DNA of 64,000 bases, from contig JAAEPW010000579.1 of the NCBI GenBank assembly GCA_024232355.1, positions 70,135-134,134 of the forward strand, in the 5' to 3' direction. Positions 34,059 through 44,349 of this stretch are shown here, piece by piece. Under the pieces are notes generated by a model. It was not told the DNA's origin. It saw only the letters and a list, made by a program, of their open reading frames with translations, and did not search any database. The position numbers and the translations under genes were made by a program. The stretch is from Chloroflexota bacterium. GTDB taxonomy: Bacteria; Chloroflexota; Anaerolineae; B4-G1. Each line of letters begins with the position of its first letter. Position 1 is the first letter of the stretch.

Positions 34059-36920
34059 CTAGCCTTTGCCATCGCCGTTCCCATCTTTATCTACCGCTCG
34101 GGGTGCCAAGCGGATGGTCACCTCTGGCAGGTTCAAAGCTTGGCGCACTTGTTGTGCGGCAGTCTTGAGCATGGTTTCCATATCCAACGTTTCACGGACG
34201 CGGGTCACGACGTCACCAATCAACTGCTCGCGGACTGCGCGACGCTGGGTATCTTGATAGAGCCGCGCACTCTCCAACGCCACGTTTAACCGCTCGGTCA
34301 ATGTCGTCATGAGCGAAATTTCTTCCGCCGTCCATTCGCCCGCGTCACCGGCTTTACGGGCGTTGATGGTGCCGATCACTTGCCCACCGTGCACAGTCAC
34401 TGGAATATCCAATGCGGGCAGATCCTCGCCGTCGTCACCTAGAGTGACCGAACGTTCTGTTACAGGCGTGACACCTCTGGCGTCGCAATAATAACCCAGC
34501 GTGAGTTGGGTACGCAGCATCTCGGTCCATGCTTCCCGGCTCTGCGCGCCGTAGGCCCGGCGCTGCGCCTCTAGGCTTTCCTGTGCCTGCTGGAAGAGCC
34601 GCGCGTTGTTGAGCGCCATAGCTACTTGATCGGCCAGTGTTTGCAGCACAGCCACGTCATCGTCGCTGAATGCTTCTGGCTCTTTGCTCTGTACATCCAG
34701 CGCACCGATGACTTGGTCCCGCACTCGCAGCGGCAGCGCCATCTCGGAGCGGGTTTCGGGCATGTCGGGGTTGTTAAAGTAAACGGCGTCCTCACCCACG
34801 TCCAGCGCCACGCGTGGTTCTCCATGACCGGTGACGTGGCCTACGATGCCCATTTCGCCAACTCGAAGTTGGTGGTTGCGGGCCAACATGCGCCGCCCCC
34901 CCTCGCTAGACACTGCTTGCAGCACCGCCCACTCGCGATTATCATCCACCAGGAATATGCCTGCGTGGTAAAAGCCAAAGCGCTCACTGATCAACGAGAC
35001 TACCCGTTCCAACAATTGATGTGGTTCCAGCACCGATGCCGCGTCGTGGGCCACCTGGGCCGACGCCTCCATGTAGCGCGTGCGGCGTTCCAGCTCGCGG
35101 GTGCGGTCGAGAACGCGCATCTCTAGGCTGCCGATATTGCCCCGAAGCTGTGTCGTTACACTGTTAAAGACGTCGGACAGAATGCCGATCTCGTCTTGAC
35201 TCTCCACCGGCGCGATGCGGCTCAGATCGCCATCAGCGACAGCGGTGGCCGCTTCGATCAATGTACTCAAAGGCTGGAATGCCTGGCGGATGGCCAAAGA
35301 GACCAAAATGGCCAACACGATCACGCTCAAGATCGACGAGACCCAGATCGTCGTCCGAAACTGTTGTAGAGAGGCGGTCAACGCGGCCGCTTCTTGTTGA
35401 ACAACGATGCCCCACCCGTTGTCCAACGCATCCACATAAGACCGCCACCGCATACCTGCCCCGTCGACAAATTCTACGTATCCGCTCGCGCCTTCTCTCA
35501 AAGTCACAATCGGCGCATAATCGCCGAGAAAACGTGTGCCGCCAGAGATCGCCAGGTCGGCGTGTGCGATCACTTGATTGTCAGCGTCCACAATGTAGGC
35601 AAAATCGCTTCCTATTTGGGAAAACTCTTGGGTGATGGCTGTCAGATCGCTGACAAACATCCCCACGCCGACGATGGTGCCCGATTCGTCTTGGATCGGT
35701 ACGGACACGACCAACTCTGGCTCACCGGCATCGTCTTGCCGGACCTGGAAAGTCAACGGTGCGCCGTCTCTGGCTCGTTCAAACCATAGTTGATCGCCAT
35801 AGTTTTGTTTGGCTGCATTGTCGCTTCGGGCCACGTTGACGCCCGCCAAGTCGACGGTGCTGACCAGATTCATGTGCGGGTAAACGTCTGCCATTGCTTC
35901 CAGGACCGGTTTTTGTCTTGCCGCGTCCATACTGACACTGTCTGGCAAACCGACAAGTTGTTGCAGCGCATAGGCGTTGAAATCCAGCCACACGGATACA
36001 TGGTCCTCCAAAGCTCGAATCCTAGCCTCCAATCGTTCAATGGTGGCTTGTTCCATATCAACTCTTACGTGGGTGACCAAAAGCCCCAGTATTGCCAAGA
36101 ACACGGGGACCGTGACTACCAGAATGATGGCCGTCAAGCGAACCGGCAGCCGTCCCCGCTGCATACGCCGCTCCGAAATCAGTTGCTGAAATGCCGCATA
36201 CGCATAACCAAGCACCAGGAGGAAATTGGCCGCAAATACAGTGATCTCTTCGCCGATCAGGAGACGTATCACAAACTGTCCGACTATGCCGGTGATTTGG
36301 ATTCCCGCAAGCATCTTGGCCAACCGACGGGTCGATGGCGGCACCTTTTTGTCCCAAAAAGCGACGTACAACAGAGATGCGAGCGTGATAAGCGGCACCA
36401 GATAATTGTTCAGTATGATGACGAACGAAGACAAACTGCCTGCCTTGTATTCGGTTCGGGGGACGTACCCTCCCGCGTAGGTTCCGGCGTCCAGACCAGT
36501 GTACCATAGCCGTGTGCCCAATCCGACGTCTATTAGGGTCAAGAGAGCGGGCAAAAGCACCAATCCATAAGCCAGCCACCAGGCAAATCGCCACAAATTG
36601 CGCCTCGTGGCAAACGTGGACACTCGCAGCCACTGCGGTTTCAGTATGACAATGGCAACGATAAATAGCGCCGGTGGCATAGCGGCAGACGTCGCCGCCA
36701 AGAGAGATGTGAACAAAGTAGCCTGATCTATGGCTATCGCGCCGATCAGCTGTCCCACGGCAAAAACGTTAATCGCACAGAGCACAAGCAGAGCGCTCAC
36801 GTGACGGTTGGCCACGTGCCAGGCATTGAGCAGCAAGATGTAAAGCGCTACGACGAGTTCGATCAAGACTAGAAACCAAGCTGCGGTTTGTAGAATCTGG
36901 CTTATGGGATGCAGAGTCAT
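34059..36920 (-). CDS. 7TM-dCache-HAMP-GAF-GAF sensor without kinase
   Basis: A 953-residue membrane sensor. The N-terminal ~260 residues hold about seven helices, like the 7TM input regions of some kinases. A further helix leads to a dCache-like extracytoplasmic domain (about 290-560) with the ligand-pocket style sequence GDQLWFERARDGAPLTFQV and YIVDADNQVIAHAD. Then come a helix, HAMP, a TRSE GAF (PETRSEMALPL), a second short GAF and the shared tail (GDVVTRVRETLDMETMLKTA). Its start overlaps the previous gene by four bases (ATGA), with GAGGAGG upstream. It probably senses an extracytoplasmic small molecule. Confidence 0.9.
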   Translation of the reverse strand: MTLHPISQILQTAAWFLVLIELVVALYILLLNAWHVANRHVSALLVLCAINVFAVGQLIGAIAIDQATLFTSLLAATSAAMPPALFIVAIVILKPQWLRVSTFATRRNLWRFAWWLAYGLVLLPALLTLIDVGLGTRLWYTGLDAGTYAGGYVPRTEYKAGSLSSFVIILNNYLVPLITLASLLYVAFWDKKVPPSTRRLAKMLAGIQITGIVGQFVIRLLIGEEITVFAANFLLVLGYAYAAFQQLISERRMQRGRLPVRLTAIILVVTVPVFLAILGLLVTHVRVDMEQATIERLEARIRALEDHVSVWLDFNAYALQQLVGLPDSVSMDAARQKPVLEAMADVYPHMNLVSTVDLAGVNVARSDNAAKQNYGDQLWFERARDGAPLTFQVRQDDAGEPELVVSVPIQDESGTIVGVGMFVSDLTAITQEFSQIGSDFAYIVDADNQVIAHADLAISGGTRFLGDYAPIVTLREGASGYVEFVDGAGMRWRSYVDALDNGWGIVVQQEAAALTASLQQFRTTIWVSSILSVIVLAILVSLAIRQAFQPLSTLIEAATAVADGDLSRIAPVESQDEIGILSDVFNSVTTQLRGNIGSLEMRVLDRTRELERRTRYMEASAQVAHDAASVLEPHQLLERVVSLISERFGFYHAGIFLVDDNREWAVLQAVSSEGGRRMLARNHQLRVGEMGIVGHVTGHGEPRVALDVGEDAVYFNNPDMPETRSEMALPLRVRDQVIGALDVQSKEPEAFSDDDVAVLQTLADQVAMALNNARLFQQAQESLEAQRRAYGAQSREAWTEMLRTQLTLGYYCDARGVTPVTERSVTLGDDGEDLPALDIPVTVHGGQVIGTINARKAGDAGEWTAEEISLMTTLTERLNVALESARLYQDTQRRAVREQLIGDVVTRVRETLDMETMLKTAAQQVRQALNLPEVTIRLAPRAVDKDGNGDGKG

Positions 36921-39298
36921 TGTAGCACCTCCTCATCCTTTTCGATTGACGTGTCTGGTTGTAGCTGTCCCGGTTTGATCGAGTCAACGGAGGGCGCGGC
37001 GTCTCCATTCGCATCTTGCAGGCGAATCTCAATATCGTGCAATCCCAATACCTGACGCATCTCGCGGACGGCTGTCTGCAAGACGGTGTCCACGTCTAGC
37101 GTTTCTCGCATACGAGCGGTGATCTCGCCGGTTAGGCGCTCCCGCTCCGCGCGCTGGCGCGTATCTTGGAGCAGGCGTATACCTTCGAGCGCGACGGCGG
37201 CCTGCCCAGACAGTGTCTCGTATCCCCGGACGAGTTCCTCCGGGAATGTGAATGGCTCGCTGAGGCCAGCCGATAGCATACCGATCCAACGTCCTCCGAT
37301 GGTGATGGGTGTCATAATGATGGCGCGCAAACCCGAAACATTGGAGAGAAAAGTACGGGCTGTTTCGTTCGCCCTAGAGTCAACAAGTATGTCTTTTATG
37401 GTGATGGACACGTTCGGGTTTAACAAATTTGCCAGTGGATAGTCCTCCATTAAAAGACGCGTGCCGTAGGGTTGGGCCGGGCGATCATCTACCGTCCACC
37501 CTTCTCGCATCACCATATAGACCGGTTGTCCATGTATATCGTGCTCAAAGAGCAGGATACGGGCAGCGTCTACACCACTGGCGGCTGCGTATTCTATCAA
37601 CGCTTGCCCTACTTTTTCCGCCGAGTCTGCCGCACCGATAGCCTGGCTGGCGCGATAGAGGATCTCTGTTTCTTTCAGCGATCGCTGTGCGGCCTGAAAT
37701 AGGCGGGCGTTCTCCAGGGCCTGGCTGGCTTGTTCGGCCACCGCCTGGGCCAGGGCCTCTGTTTCAGGGGTGAGCGGTTGGTCGGCCAGATCCAGTTTCA
37801 TGTCGCCGATGGTTGCACCACGCACCTCCAGAGGCACTGTCAGTTGAGACTTTAATTCTGTCCTGATCTCGTAATCTGTTTCGTGAGACATGGTGGATGT
37901 GCCGTCGTAGGTATATCCCCAACGCGGCCTTTCCGTCGCCAACCGTCGCCAGCCCTCCTGGCCGTGGCGTCCCAACAAAATATCCATCTCGTGGAATCGT
38001 TTCTCTGCTTCGTTCAGCAAGCGCGCGTTCTCAATGGCCAAGGCAACCTGGTCGGCCAGGATTTGCAATATTGCCTTGTCCTCTTCAGAAAAGGCCGCCG
38101 CCTGCGTCGAGTGGACGTCCAGCACACCGATAACTTGGCCGTGTGCTTTCAATGGCAGGGCCATCTCGGAGCGGGTTAGGGGTAGTTCGGGAATGCTAAA
38201 GGATGCCGTGTCTTCTGCGTCTCCCATATCCCGGCTCAACGGGTCTTGCACAAGCCCGTGCTTGCCGAAAATTGAATCTGGCGGAGCCTCTATTCTACTC
38301 GTCACGTTATGCGCAATACGAGACCGTCCAGTGCCAGCGACAGAACCCACAAAGCCGGTCTGGCCCACCCGCAATTTATGTCCTCGCGCGATCATCCGCT
38401 GGCCGCCCTCCGATGAGGCGGCTCGCAAGACGGCATACTCGGCCCCGGCGTCTGCGTCGGCCTCGTCCAGCAAAAAGATGCCGGCGTGGTAAAAGCCAAA
38501 GTGCTCAGAAACGAGGGCGACTGTTTTGTCCAACAATTCCCCCACGTCTCGGATCGCAGTGGCCTCCCGTGCCACTTGGGCCGCAGCCTCCAACTGCGCG
38601 CTGCGCTGCTCCAGGGCCGTCGTCCGATCAGCCACCTGTTCCTCCAGCTCAGCTTGGTGCTTGGCCAATTCCTGAGCCAACCGCCGATTTCGGGTCAAAG
38701 CGGCCACGAGACGCGGGATCAAATAATTCTGAGAGACCAACAACAAAGCACCCATCAATATCCAAACAAACGTATTACTCAACCATCCAGCCCAGTTGGT
38801 GGAACTCACTTCTCTCTCTACCGGGATCACAATCTGACCGGTGGAAAAACCCAATCCAAAGCCCAGTATGGTGATCACCGAGATGACCAAGGCCAGTATT
38901 CCTCCCCGCCGGCCAAAGAGCAGGGCGGCTACGACGAGAAAGGTCAACAAAAAGAGCCGTCCGCTTCCGCCCTGTCCATCCTGGAGAAAATCGAGAATGC
39001 CCAAGGCATAAATCAAGCAGAGGAGCGTCCCAGCCTGCAGATTGTAGGAAGCCCCCTGCCAGAACGTGATCAGAAGGAGAATGCCATAGGCCAAAAAGTA
39101 AGCGGGGATTAGCCACGGCACATTGGTCAAATAAGCATAATAGGAACCAGCCAAAATTGCCAGAGGTCCAACGAGCGCTACGGCACGAAACACTCCGAGC
39201 ACCAACTGCTGCTGCCAAACCCGTATATCTTCCACAAAGGGGGCGCTATCCGGTAAAGTTGTGGTTTCTCTGTTTACTGTTACGTGTGCTTTTTCCAT
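36917..39298 (-). CDS. Multi-TM triple-GAF sensor without kinase
   Basis: A 793-residue membrane sensor. About six helices lie in residues 35-215, followed directly by a coiled coil, with no HAMP or extracytoplasmic domain of size. Three GAF domains follow. The first has a TRSE motif (PLTRSEMALPL) but a longer insert (IEAPPDSIFGKHG and onwards) where other copies have the DVGEDAV loop. The shared tail TGEITARMRETLDVDTVLQT and a long charged end close the protein. ATG at 39298 with GGAG upstream is favoured; a longer GTG version would start inside the 38-codon ORF. The end overlaps the next gene by four bases. Confidence 0.88.
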   Translation of the reverse strand: MEKAHVTVNRETTTLPDSAPFVEDIRVWQQQLVLGVFRAVALVGPLAILAGSYYAYLTNVPWLIPAYFLAYGILLLITFWQGASYNLQAGTLLCLIYALGILDFLQDGQGGSGRLFLLTFLVVAALLFGRRGGILALVISVITILGFGLGFSTGQIVIPVEREVSSTNWAGWLSNTFVWILMGALLLVSQNYLIPRLVAALTRNRRLAQELAKHQAELEEQVADRTTALEQRSAQLEAAAQVAREATAIRDVGELLDKTVALVSEHFGFYHAGIFLLDEADADAGAEYAVLRAASSEGGQRMIARGHKLRVGQTGFVGSVAGTGRSRIAHNVTSRIEAPPDSIFGKHGLVQDPLSRDMGDAEDTASFSIPELPLTRSEMALPLKAHGQVIGVLDVHSTQAAAFSEEDKAILQILADQVALAIENARLLNEAEKRFHEMDILLGRHGQEGWRRLATERPRWGYTYDGTSTMSHETDYEIRTELKSQLTVPLEVRGATIGDMKLDLADQPLTPETEALAQAVAEQASQALENARLFQAAQRSLKETEILYRASQAIGAADSAEKVGQALIEYAAASGVDAARILLFEHDIHGQPVYMVMREGWTVDDRPAQPYGTRLLMEDYPLANLLNPNVSITIKDILVDSRANETARTFLSNVSGLRAIIMTPITIGGRWIGMLSAGLSEPFTFPEELVRGYETLSGQAAVALEGIRLLQDTRQRAERERLTGEITARMRETLDVDTVLQTAVREMRQVLGLHDIEIRLQDANGDAAPSVDSIKPGQLQPDTSIEKDEEVLQ

Positions 39299-39326
39299 AC
39301 TTGCAAGCTCCGTGTATTGCCCTTGT

Positions 39327-39443
39327 CTATCTCTTGTCCTCAATCACACAGCGGCAAAGCGCGCGTTTCGGGCTGATTCCCAGCGCCAGTGCTGCGACGA
39401 GCGCTATAGAGACAATATGAGCAACAGCGTTTAACAATGTCAC
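39327..39443 (-). CDS. 38-residue candidate membrane microprotein
   Basis: A short ORF between two sensor genes, starting at GTG 39443 and ending at TAG (39329-39327). The start overlaps the stop of the upstream sensor by four bases (GTGA) and has GGAGG nine bases upstream. That is the same coupled arrangement as the neighbouring genes. The protein has one hydrophobic helix (VAHIVSIALVAALALGI) followed by a basic, cysteine-containing tail (SPKRALCRCVIEDKR). The stop is 28 bases from the next start. It could be a small membrane partner of the sensors, or simply a coupling ORF that keeps ribosomes moving. No family recognised. Confidence 0.5.
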   Translation of the reverse strand: MTLLNAVAHIVSIALVAALALGISPKRALCRCVIEDKR

Positions 39444-41710
39444 GAGTTATTTCCTCCCGGGCCTGTGACCTGAATCGTCGCCATGCGGGCACCGAGCGCG
39501 CGACCGAGTTCTTGCACAGCGGTTTTGAGAATTGCGTCGGGATCCATCGAAGTACGCACCCGGCTGGCAATTTCACCAACCAATTGTTCGCGGGCCGCGC
39601 GGCGCTGGGTCTCGTCGAGCAGCCGAAGGTTATCGGCGGCCACGGCCATTCGTTCAGCGACGGCATTGATCAGAGCAATTTCGTCATCCGTCCATTGCCG
39701 GTCGTGATCGGTGTGAATGCCCAACGCACCAATGACCGCACCACGCAGGGCGATGGGCGTGACCAGGGCCGAGTGGTTTGCATCCTGCTGTATAACGGTA
39801 TCCTTTTGCGCCACGGCCTGTCGAATCTCGGGCAGCACGGCTTGGTCCAAGCGAGGAACACCCGGACGTTCGGTCTCATAACTGGTCTTTGGGGTTGTAT
39901 GTAGATATTTGGTCCACGCTTGGCCCAGATAACGCCGTTGGATGGTCTCCATTTCTTCCAACGCGGCCTGGGTATCGGCAAATAATCTGGCGTTGTCGAT
40001 AGCCACCGCAACTTGGTCGGCCACGGTTTGGAGGACAGAGATGTCTGCCTCGTCAAAGGCCGCTTCTTCTATGCTCTGCACACTCATCGCGCCAAGAACC
40101 TGCCCACGGGCCCGAAGCGGCAGCGCCATCTCGGAGCGAGTGTCTGGCAGGTGGGGATTGACGAAACGGACAGCCTCTTCACCAACATCCAACGCGATGC
40201 GGGCCTCGCCTTTGGACACGCACTGGCCAATCATAGATTCACTACCCACGCCCAGTTTGTGCCCTAGTTCTAGCATCTTGCGGCCTGCCGATCCCGTGCC
40301 AGCGCGCAAGACGGCGAATTTTTCTTTTGTGTCCACGTCTGTGAAGTCTGTACCAGAATCGGTTACCAGAAACAGACCCGCATAATAAAGATCGAATCGC
40401 TCACGGATCAAGTGTACCACCCGATTCAACAGTTCGTCGGGATCGAGCACCGAGGTAATGGCATGAGAGATCTCAGCCGCTGTCTGCAAACTGCGCACGC
40501 GCGCGGCCACACGCTGTTCCAAGTCGGTGAGCACGGCCTGTAGTTGATCGGCCATCGAGTTAAAGGCCATAGCCGCGGTGCCGATTTCGTCGCGGCCGTG
40601 GACGACCGCACGGACGTCCAATTCTCCAGTTCCAAGTCGCTCAGCAGCCTCACCCAACATCTGGACCGGACGAATGATCTGGCTGGTAGTGAAATAAAAG
40701 ACCAGTCCACTGACAGCGGAACTCAGTACGGCCAAACCAATTATGATGAGGGTGGTGTTGAACTGTCGACTTTGGATTTGCTCCGTCCTGGTGCCAAACT
40801 CGTCTTGTTGCTGTTTGAACATGTTGCTGACCAGTATGTTGGTCAGATCACTCTGCAGAATGAGGCTCCTTTGGCTTTCGTTGACCCGGTTCAGATAGGT
40901 CGTTGCCGCAAAGAAATAATCGCGATAATCTTGAAGCAAGGTGTCAAGTTCGGCCTTGTCCACCGGTGTAAGCAGATCACCGTCGGCGGCAGCAATCATT
41001 TCGTCGAGCTGATTAATCTTTTCTGATACTTTTCCGAGAGAAGCCTGGTCTGAATGTAGGAAATACTCTTTTTCGTGCTCGACAATTTGCAACAAGGTAA
41101 TATAGAGTGTCTCCAGGCCAGGTTGGTCTATCCAATCCTGCAAATCGGCTGTGACGGCCCGCATCTGGCCGATTTCTCCAGTCTCGGCAAAGCCCAGGCT
41201 TTCCATCTGATCGCTCATTTGGCGTATCGTGGTCTCGTACGCATCCATATTTTGAAGGATCGTGTCCAGGTTCTGGCGAGTTTGCTCGTTAGGCTCTGCC
41301 TGTTTGATTTCGTCAATGTTCTCCCGGATTTGTTCTATTTGTTCATATATCGGGTTCACATAATTAGTTCGTGCTCTCTCAAACCCACCTTCCGCCACCC
41401 GTTCAAAACCTCTGGTATTCCAAATATTGTAGAATTCGATGGCTTGAGTCTGAATGTTCAACAGGATGTCACTAATCTCAGTGGTCCGGTCGGCCAACTG
41501 TTGCTGGCGATCCAGGGCACGGCTCATCATTTGTTGATTGGTTACATTAATATAACTGGTCCCGATGGCGACGACGAGCAACCCGATGATTGATGTCCCC
41601 AGACCCACATATAATTTAAAGCGCAAAGGCGTGTCGGCCAGCCACCGTCTCAACGTGGTGACCAAAAACGAACCTCGCTGCTGGGTAAAAACATTGTCTG
41701 CCTGGTTCAT
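39440..41710 (-). CDS. Helical-bundle HAMP-GAF-GAF sensor without kinase
   Basis: A 756-residue membrane sensor. One helix (about 35-55) leads to a long, almost wholly helical extracytoplasmic domain (about 58-320) resembling HBM or four-helix-bundle sensor domains (EFYNIWNTRGFERVAEGGFE and repeated Leu/Gln heptads). A second helix (about 325-348) connects to HAMP (GRDEIGTAAMAFNSMADQL). GAF1 is TRSE type (PDTRSEMALPL) and GAF2 short. The shared tail GEIASRVRTSMDPDAILKTA ends it. No catalytic output. ATG at 41710 overlaps the upstream gene's stop (ATGA). Ligand unknown. Confidence 0.9.
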   Translation of the reverse strand: MNQADNVFTQQRGSFLVTTLRRWLADTPLRFKLYVGLGTSIIGLLVVAIGTSYINVTNQQMMSRALDRQQQLADRTTEISDILLNIQTQAIEFYNIWNTRGFERVAEGGFERARTNYVNPIYEQIEQIRENIDEIKQAEPNEQTRQNLDTILQNMDAYETTIRQMSDQMESLGFAETGEIGQMRAVTADLQDWIDQPGLETLYITLLQIVEHEKEYFLHSDQASLGKVSEKINQLDEMIAAADGDLLTPVDKAELDTLLQDYRDYFFAATTYLNRVNESQRSLILQSDLTNILVSNMFKQQQDEFGTRTEQIQSRQFNTTLIIIGLAVLSSAVSGLVFYFTTSQIIRPVQMLGEAAERLGTGELDVRAVVHGRDEIGTAAMAFNSMADQLQAVLTDLEQRVAARVRSLQTAAEISHAITSVLDPDELLNRVVHLIRERFDLYYAGLFLVTDSGTDFTDVDTKEKFAVLRAGTGSAGRKMLELGHKLGVGSESMIGQCVSKGEARIALDVGEEAVRFVNPHLPDTRSEMALPLRARGQVLGAMSVQSIEEAAFDEADISVLQTVADQVAVAIDNARLFADTQAALEEMETIQRRYLGQAWTKYLHTTPKTSYETERPGVPRLDQAVLPEIRQAVAQKDTVIQQDANHSALVTPIALRGAVIGALGIHTDHDRQWTDDEIALINAVAERMAVAADNLRLLDETQRRAAREQLVGEIASRVRTSMDPDAILKTAVQELGRALGARMATIQVTGPGGNNS

Positions 41711-44304
41711 ACGAATCTCTCCTCATCTGGAGCCGGTTTGCTTCCGTTGTCACCATCCTTGCCGGTCAACTCGGCCGCTGTGCCCATATGGACAAAGGCA
41801 CGCGATCCATCCAGCGTTCTGTTCAGTTCTTCTGCCGCAATGCGCATCAGATCTTCTATATCCGTGGCTCGCTGCATTTGTTCGGAAAGTTCGCCGATCA
41901 ATTGCTCGCGGGCGGCGCGGCGCTGGGTTTCGTCGAGAAGCCGCAGGTTATCGGCGGCCAGGGCCAACTGTTCGGCGATGGTCTCAGCCATAACGACGTC
42001 ATCGGTGCTCCACTGACGGTTTCCGTCCTCCTTGAAACCCAGCGCGCCGATAGACTGACCTCGCAACACAATAGGCACGACCAACGTGGATGGAGGCGGA
42101 TCTCCTTCGGATTGCTCCTCGTCTCTCCAGACCAACGGTCTCTGCTCCATTGCGGCCAGCGGCACTTGGGGCAACGATTCTTGACGCAGGGGCATCATCT
42201 CTGTGCCAACCTGCTCGTACCCACTAATTTTCCTGTCAGCGGCGTGCGAGGCCCATGCTCGACCCAAGTATTGTTGGTGAATGGTCTCCATTTCGCCCAA
42301 AGCGACCTGTGTATCGGCAAAGAGCCGGGCGTTGTCGATGGCGATGGCCACCTGGTCCGCCATCGTCTGCAAGATAGCAATGTACGCCTCGTCAAAGGCA
42401 CTTGGCTCGGTGCTCTGCACCGTCATTGCACCAATGACTTGGCCTCGCGAACGGAGCGGCAGTGCCAACTCGGAGCGGGTATCTGGCAAGAAGGGGTTAT
42501 CAAAGCGGACGGCCTCTTCACCAACGTCCAGCGCGACGCGGGCCTCAGACCGGGCCACACACTGGCCGATCATCGACTCGCCCCCCATCTCTAGCCTGTG
42601 TCCTCTGTCCAACATTTCCTGCCCGGCCTCGCCGGTACCGGCACGCAAGACAGCGAACGTGTGATCCGAGTCGTCTGATTCTTCTTCGAGCAGAAACAAA
42701 CCCACATAGTACAAGTCAAATCGCTCGCGGACGAGACCAACTACCTGGCGCAGCAGTGTGTCGGGGTCGAGCACTGACGTCGTGGCATGAGCGACATCGG
42801 TGGCTGCTTGCAAGCCGCGGGTACGCTCGATCACGCGTCGTTCCAGCCCAGCCATCAATCCGCGCAACTGCACGGTCATTGCGGCAAAAGACCGAGACAG
42901 CACACCGATTTCATCGTTCCCTGCCGGAGGGAGCGAGGTATCCCATCGACCAGCCCCAATCTGTTGGGCCGCTGTAGCCAGACTGCGGATCGGGCGGACC
43001 AGACGCCCGGTCAACACCAGACCGAGTATCGTAACCAGGACGAGAATTCCAACACCGACGGGCAGGATGCGTGCCAGCACCAGAGATTGCGTCTCTCTCT
43101 CCAGTTCATTTTGCAAAGTGCCCATAGCGCGAAGCACTTGATCCGCCTCGACGACATTTGCCAAGCCCCAGCCTACGCTCTCTAACGGTGCGTAGGCCAC
43201 AAACAACTCTTTTTCTCCCACTAGCAAGGTATAAAAGCCCGCCTCACCAAACATCATTTTGGTCAAAATAGGTGCAAATGGTGTCGTGATCTCACTCAAG
43301 TCTGTGCCAACCTCGTCACCCTCAGCAGGGCGACCCAAGACATCCAGATAGCCCCGTTTCGGAAGGGCAATGGCACGTCCGGTGTCATCAATCAGGAAAG
43401 AGTAGCCCTCGCCAAGCAAACGAGCGTTTTCGACGTTGGCACTGATGTCCTGTAGCGTCGCATCAATACCAATGACGCCCACAAACCTATCCTGACTTGT
43501 GTAGATAGGAGCAGCCGCCGTGACCAGCATACCTCTGCCGGTCGCGTCAGTATAGACTGGTGACCAGACTACTTGGCGCTCTGGATTGTTGTTTGGAGCG
43601 GCATCGGTGTACCAAGGGCGCTGCGTGACCTGAAAATCTGGCGGAACAAGAGTCCCCAGGCGAATATTGGGATAGTATCGGGTTATCTCTTGTTCCGTCC
43701 CCAGGTATATGGCTACCGTGTTGGGGTCACTGTCAAAGGTCGGAACCAGAATAAAGTCCAAATAAGCGCTCATCTCTAGCGCCGTCTGCAATTCGGTGTC
43801 CATCTCGACAAAGTTGGGAACAAAGACATCGCTTACGTCGGTATCGTGATTCATATATTGTCCATCAGACTCGACGACTATTCCGGCCTCGGCGTTCCAA
43901 TAGTTGCCCCCACTAAAGGCTTGTGCATTCTCAAAGATGTCAGTGGTGTACTGGGCCACGTTCTCGGCATCGCGTTGTACTCTTTGCAGAATGAGGTCAT
44001 TGTGTTGCGCCTCTCCAATGGTCAATTGACTGAGATATTCTTCCGCTTGAGCGCGCAGTGCCTCACCACTGACTTGCTGAGTGCGTCGCCCCATGCTTTG
44101 GACCGAGTTGACTCCCAGGTATCCGCCGGCCAGCATCGCAATGATGACCAATCCCAACGACGTGATCAGCAGGCGCGTCCGCAGACTTTGCCCAAGGGTC
44201 AAACGAGCAGCCGGTCTGGTTTCGACAGCGCCGATCGTGGTTTCCTTTGACATATCTTGACTCTTTTCGTCGGTCTCTGGCTTTTGGTCTTTATCGGTAG
44301 CCAT
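41707..44304 (-). CDS. dCache-HAMP-GAF-GAF sensor without kinase
   Basis: An 865-residue membrane sensor. Helix about 45-68; a dCache_1-type extracytoplasmic domain about 70-405, with the second-lobe pattern QRPWYTDAAPNN, GRGMLVTAAAPIY and GVIGIDATLQDI; helix about 410-435; HAMP (GNDEIGVLSRSFAAM). TRSE GAF (PDTRSELALPL) and a second GAF follow. The shared tail is IGELSEQMQRATDIEDLM, then SRAFVHMG. The dCache lobe resembles those of amino-acid or organic-acid receptors, but the ligand cannot be named. ATG at 44304 has AGGG about 12 bases upstream. No kinase or methyl-accepting domain. Confidence 0.92.
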   Translation of the reverse strand: MATDKDQKPETDEKSQDMSKETTIGAVETRPAARLTLGQSLRTRLLITSLGLVIIAMLAGGYLGVNSVQSMGRRTQQVSGEALRAQAEEYLSQLTIGEAQHNDLILQRVQRDAENVAQYTTDIFENAQAFSGGNYWNAEAGIVVESDGQYMNHDTDVSDVFVPNFVEMDTELQTALEMSAYLDFILVPTFDSDPNTVAIYLGTEQEITRYYPNIRLGTLVPPDFQVTQRPWYTDAAPNNNPERQVVWSPVYTDATGRGMLVTAAAPIYTSQDRFVGVIGIDATLQDISANVENARLLGEGYSFLIDDTGRAIALPKRGYLDVLGRPAEGDEVGTDLSEITTPFAPILTKMMFGEAGFYTLLVGEKELFVAYAPLESVGWGLANVVEADQVLRAMGTLQNELERETQSLVLARILPVGVGILVLVTILGLVLTGRLVRPIRSLATAAQQIGAGRWDTSLPPAGNDEIGVLSRSFAAMTVQLRGLMAGLERRVIERTRGLQAATDVAHATTSVLDPDTLLRQVVGLVRERFDLYYVGLFLLEEESDDSDHTFAVLRAGTGEAGQEMLDRGHRLEMGGESMIGQCVARSEARVALDVGEEAVRFDNPFLPDTRSELALPLRSRGQVIGAMTVQSTEPSAFDEAYIAILQTMADQVAIAIDNARLFADTQVALGEMETIHQQYLGRAWASHAADRKISGYEQVGTEMMPLRQESLPQVPLAAMEQRPLVWRDEEQSEGDPPPSTLVVPIVLRGQSIGALGFKEDGNRQWSTDDVVMAETIAEQLALAADNLRLLDETQRRAAREQLIGELSEQMQRATDIEDLMRIAAEELNRTLDGSRAFVHMGTAAELTGKDGDNGSKPAPDEERFV

Positions 44305-44349
44305 AATCAATTAAATCCCTTACTCGGGTCGTTTTCACCCGGCCAGCAG

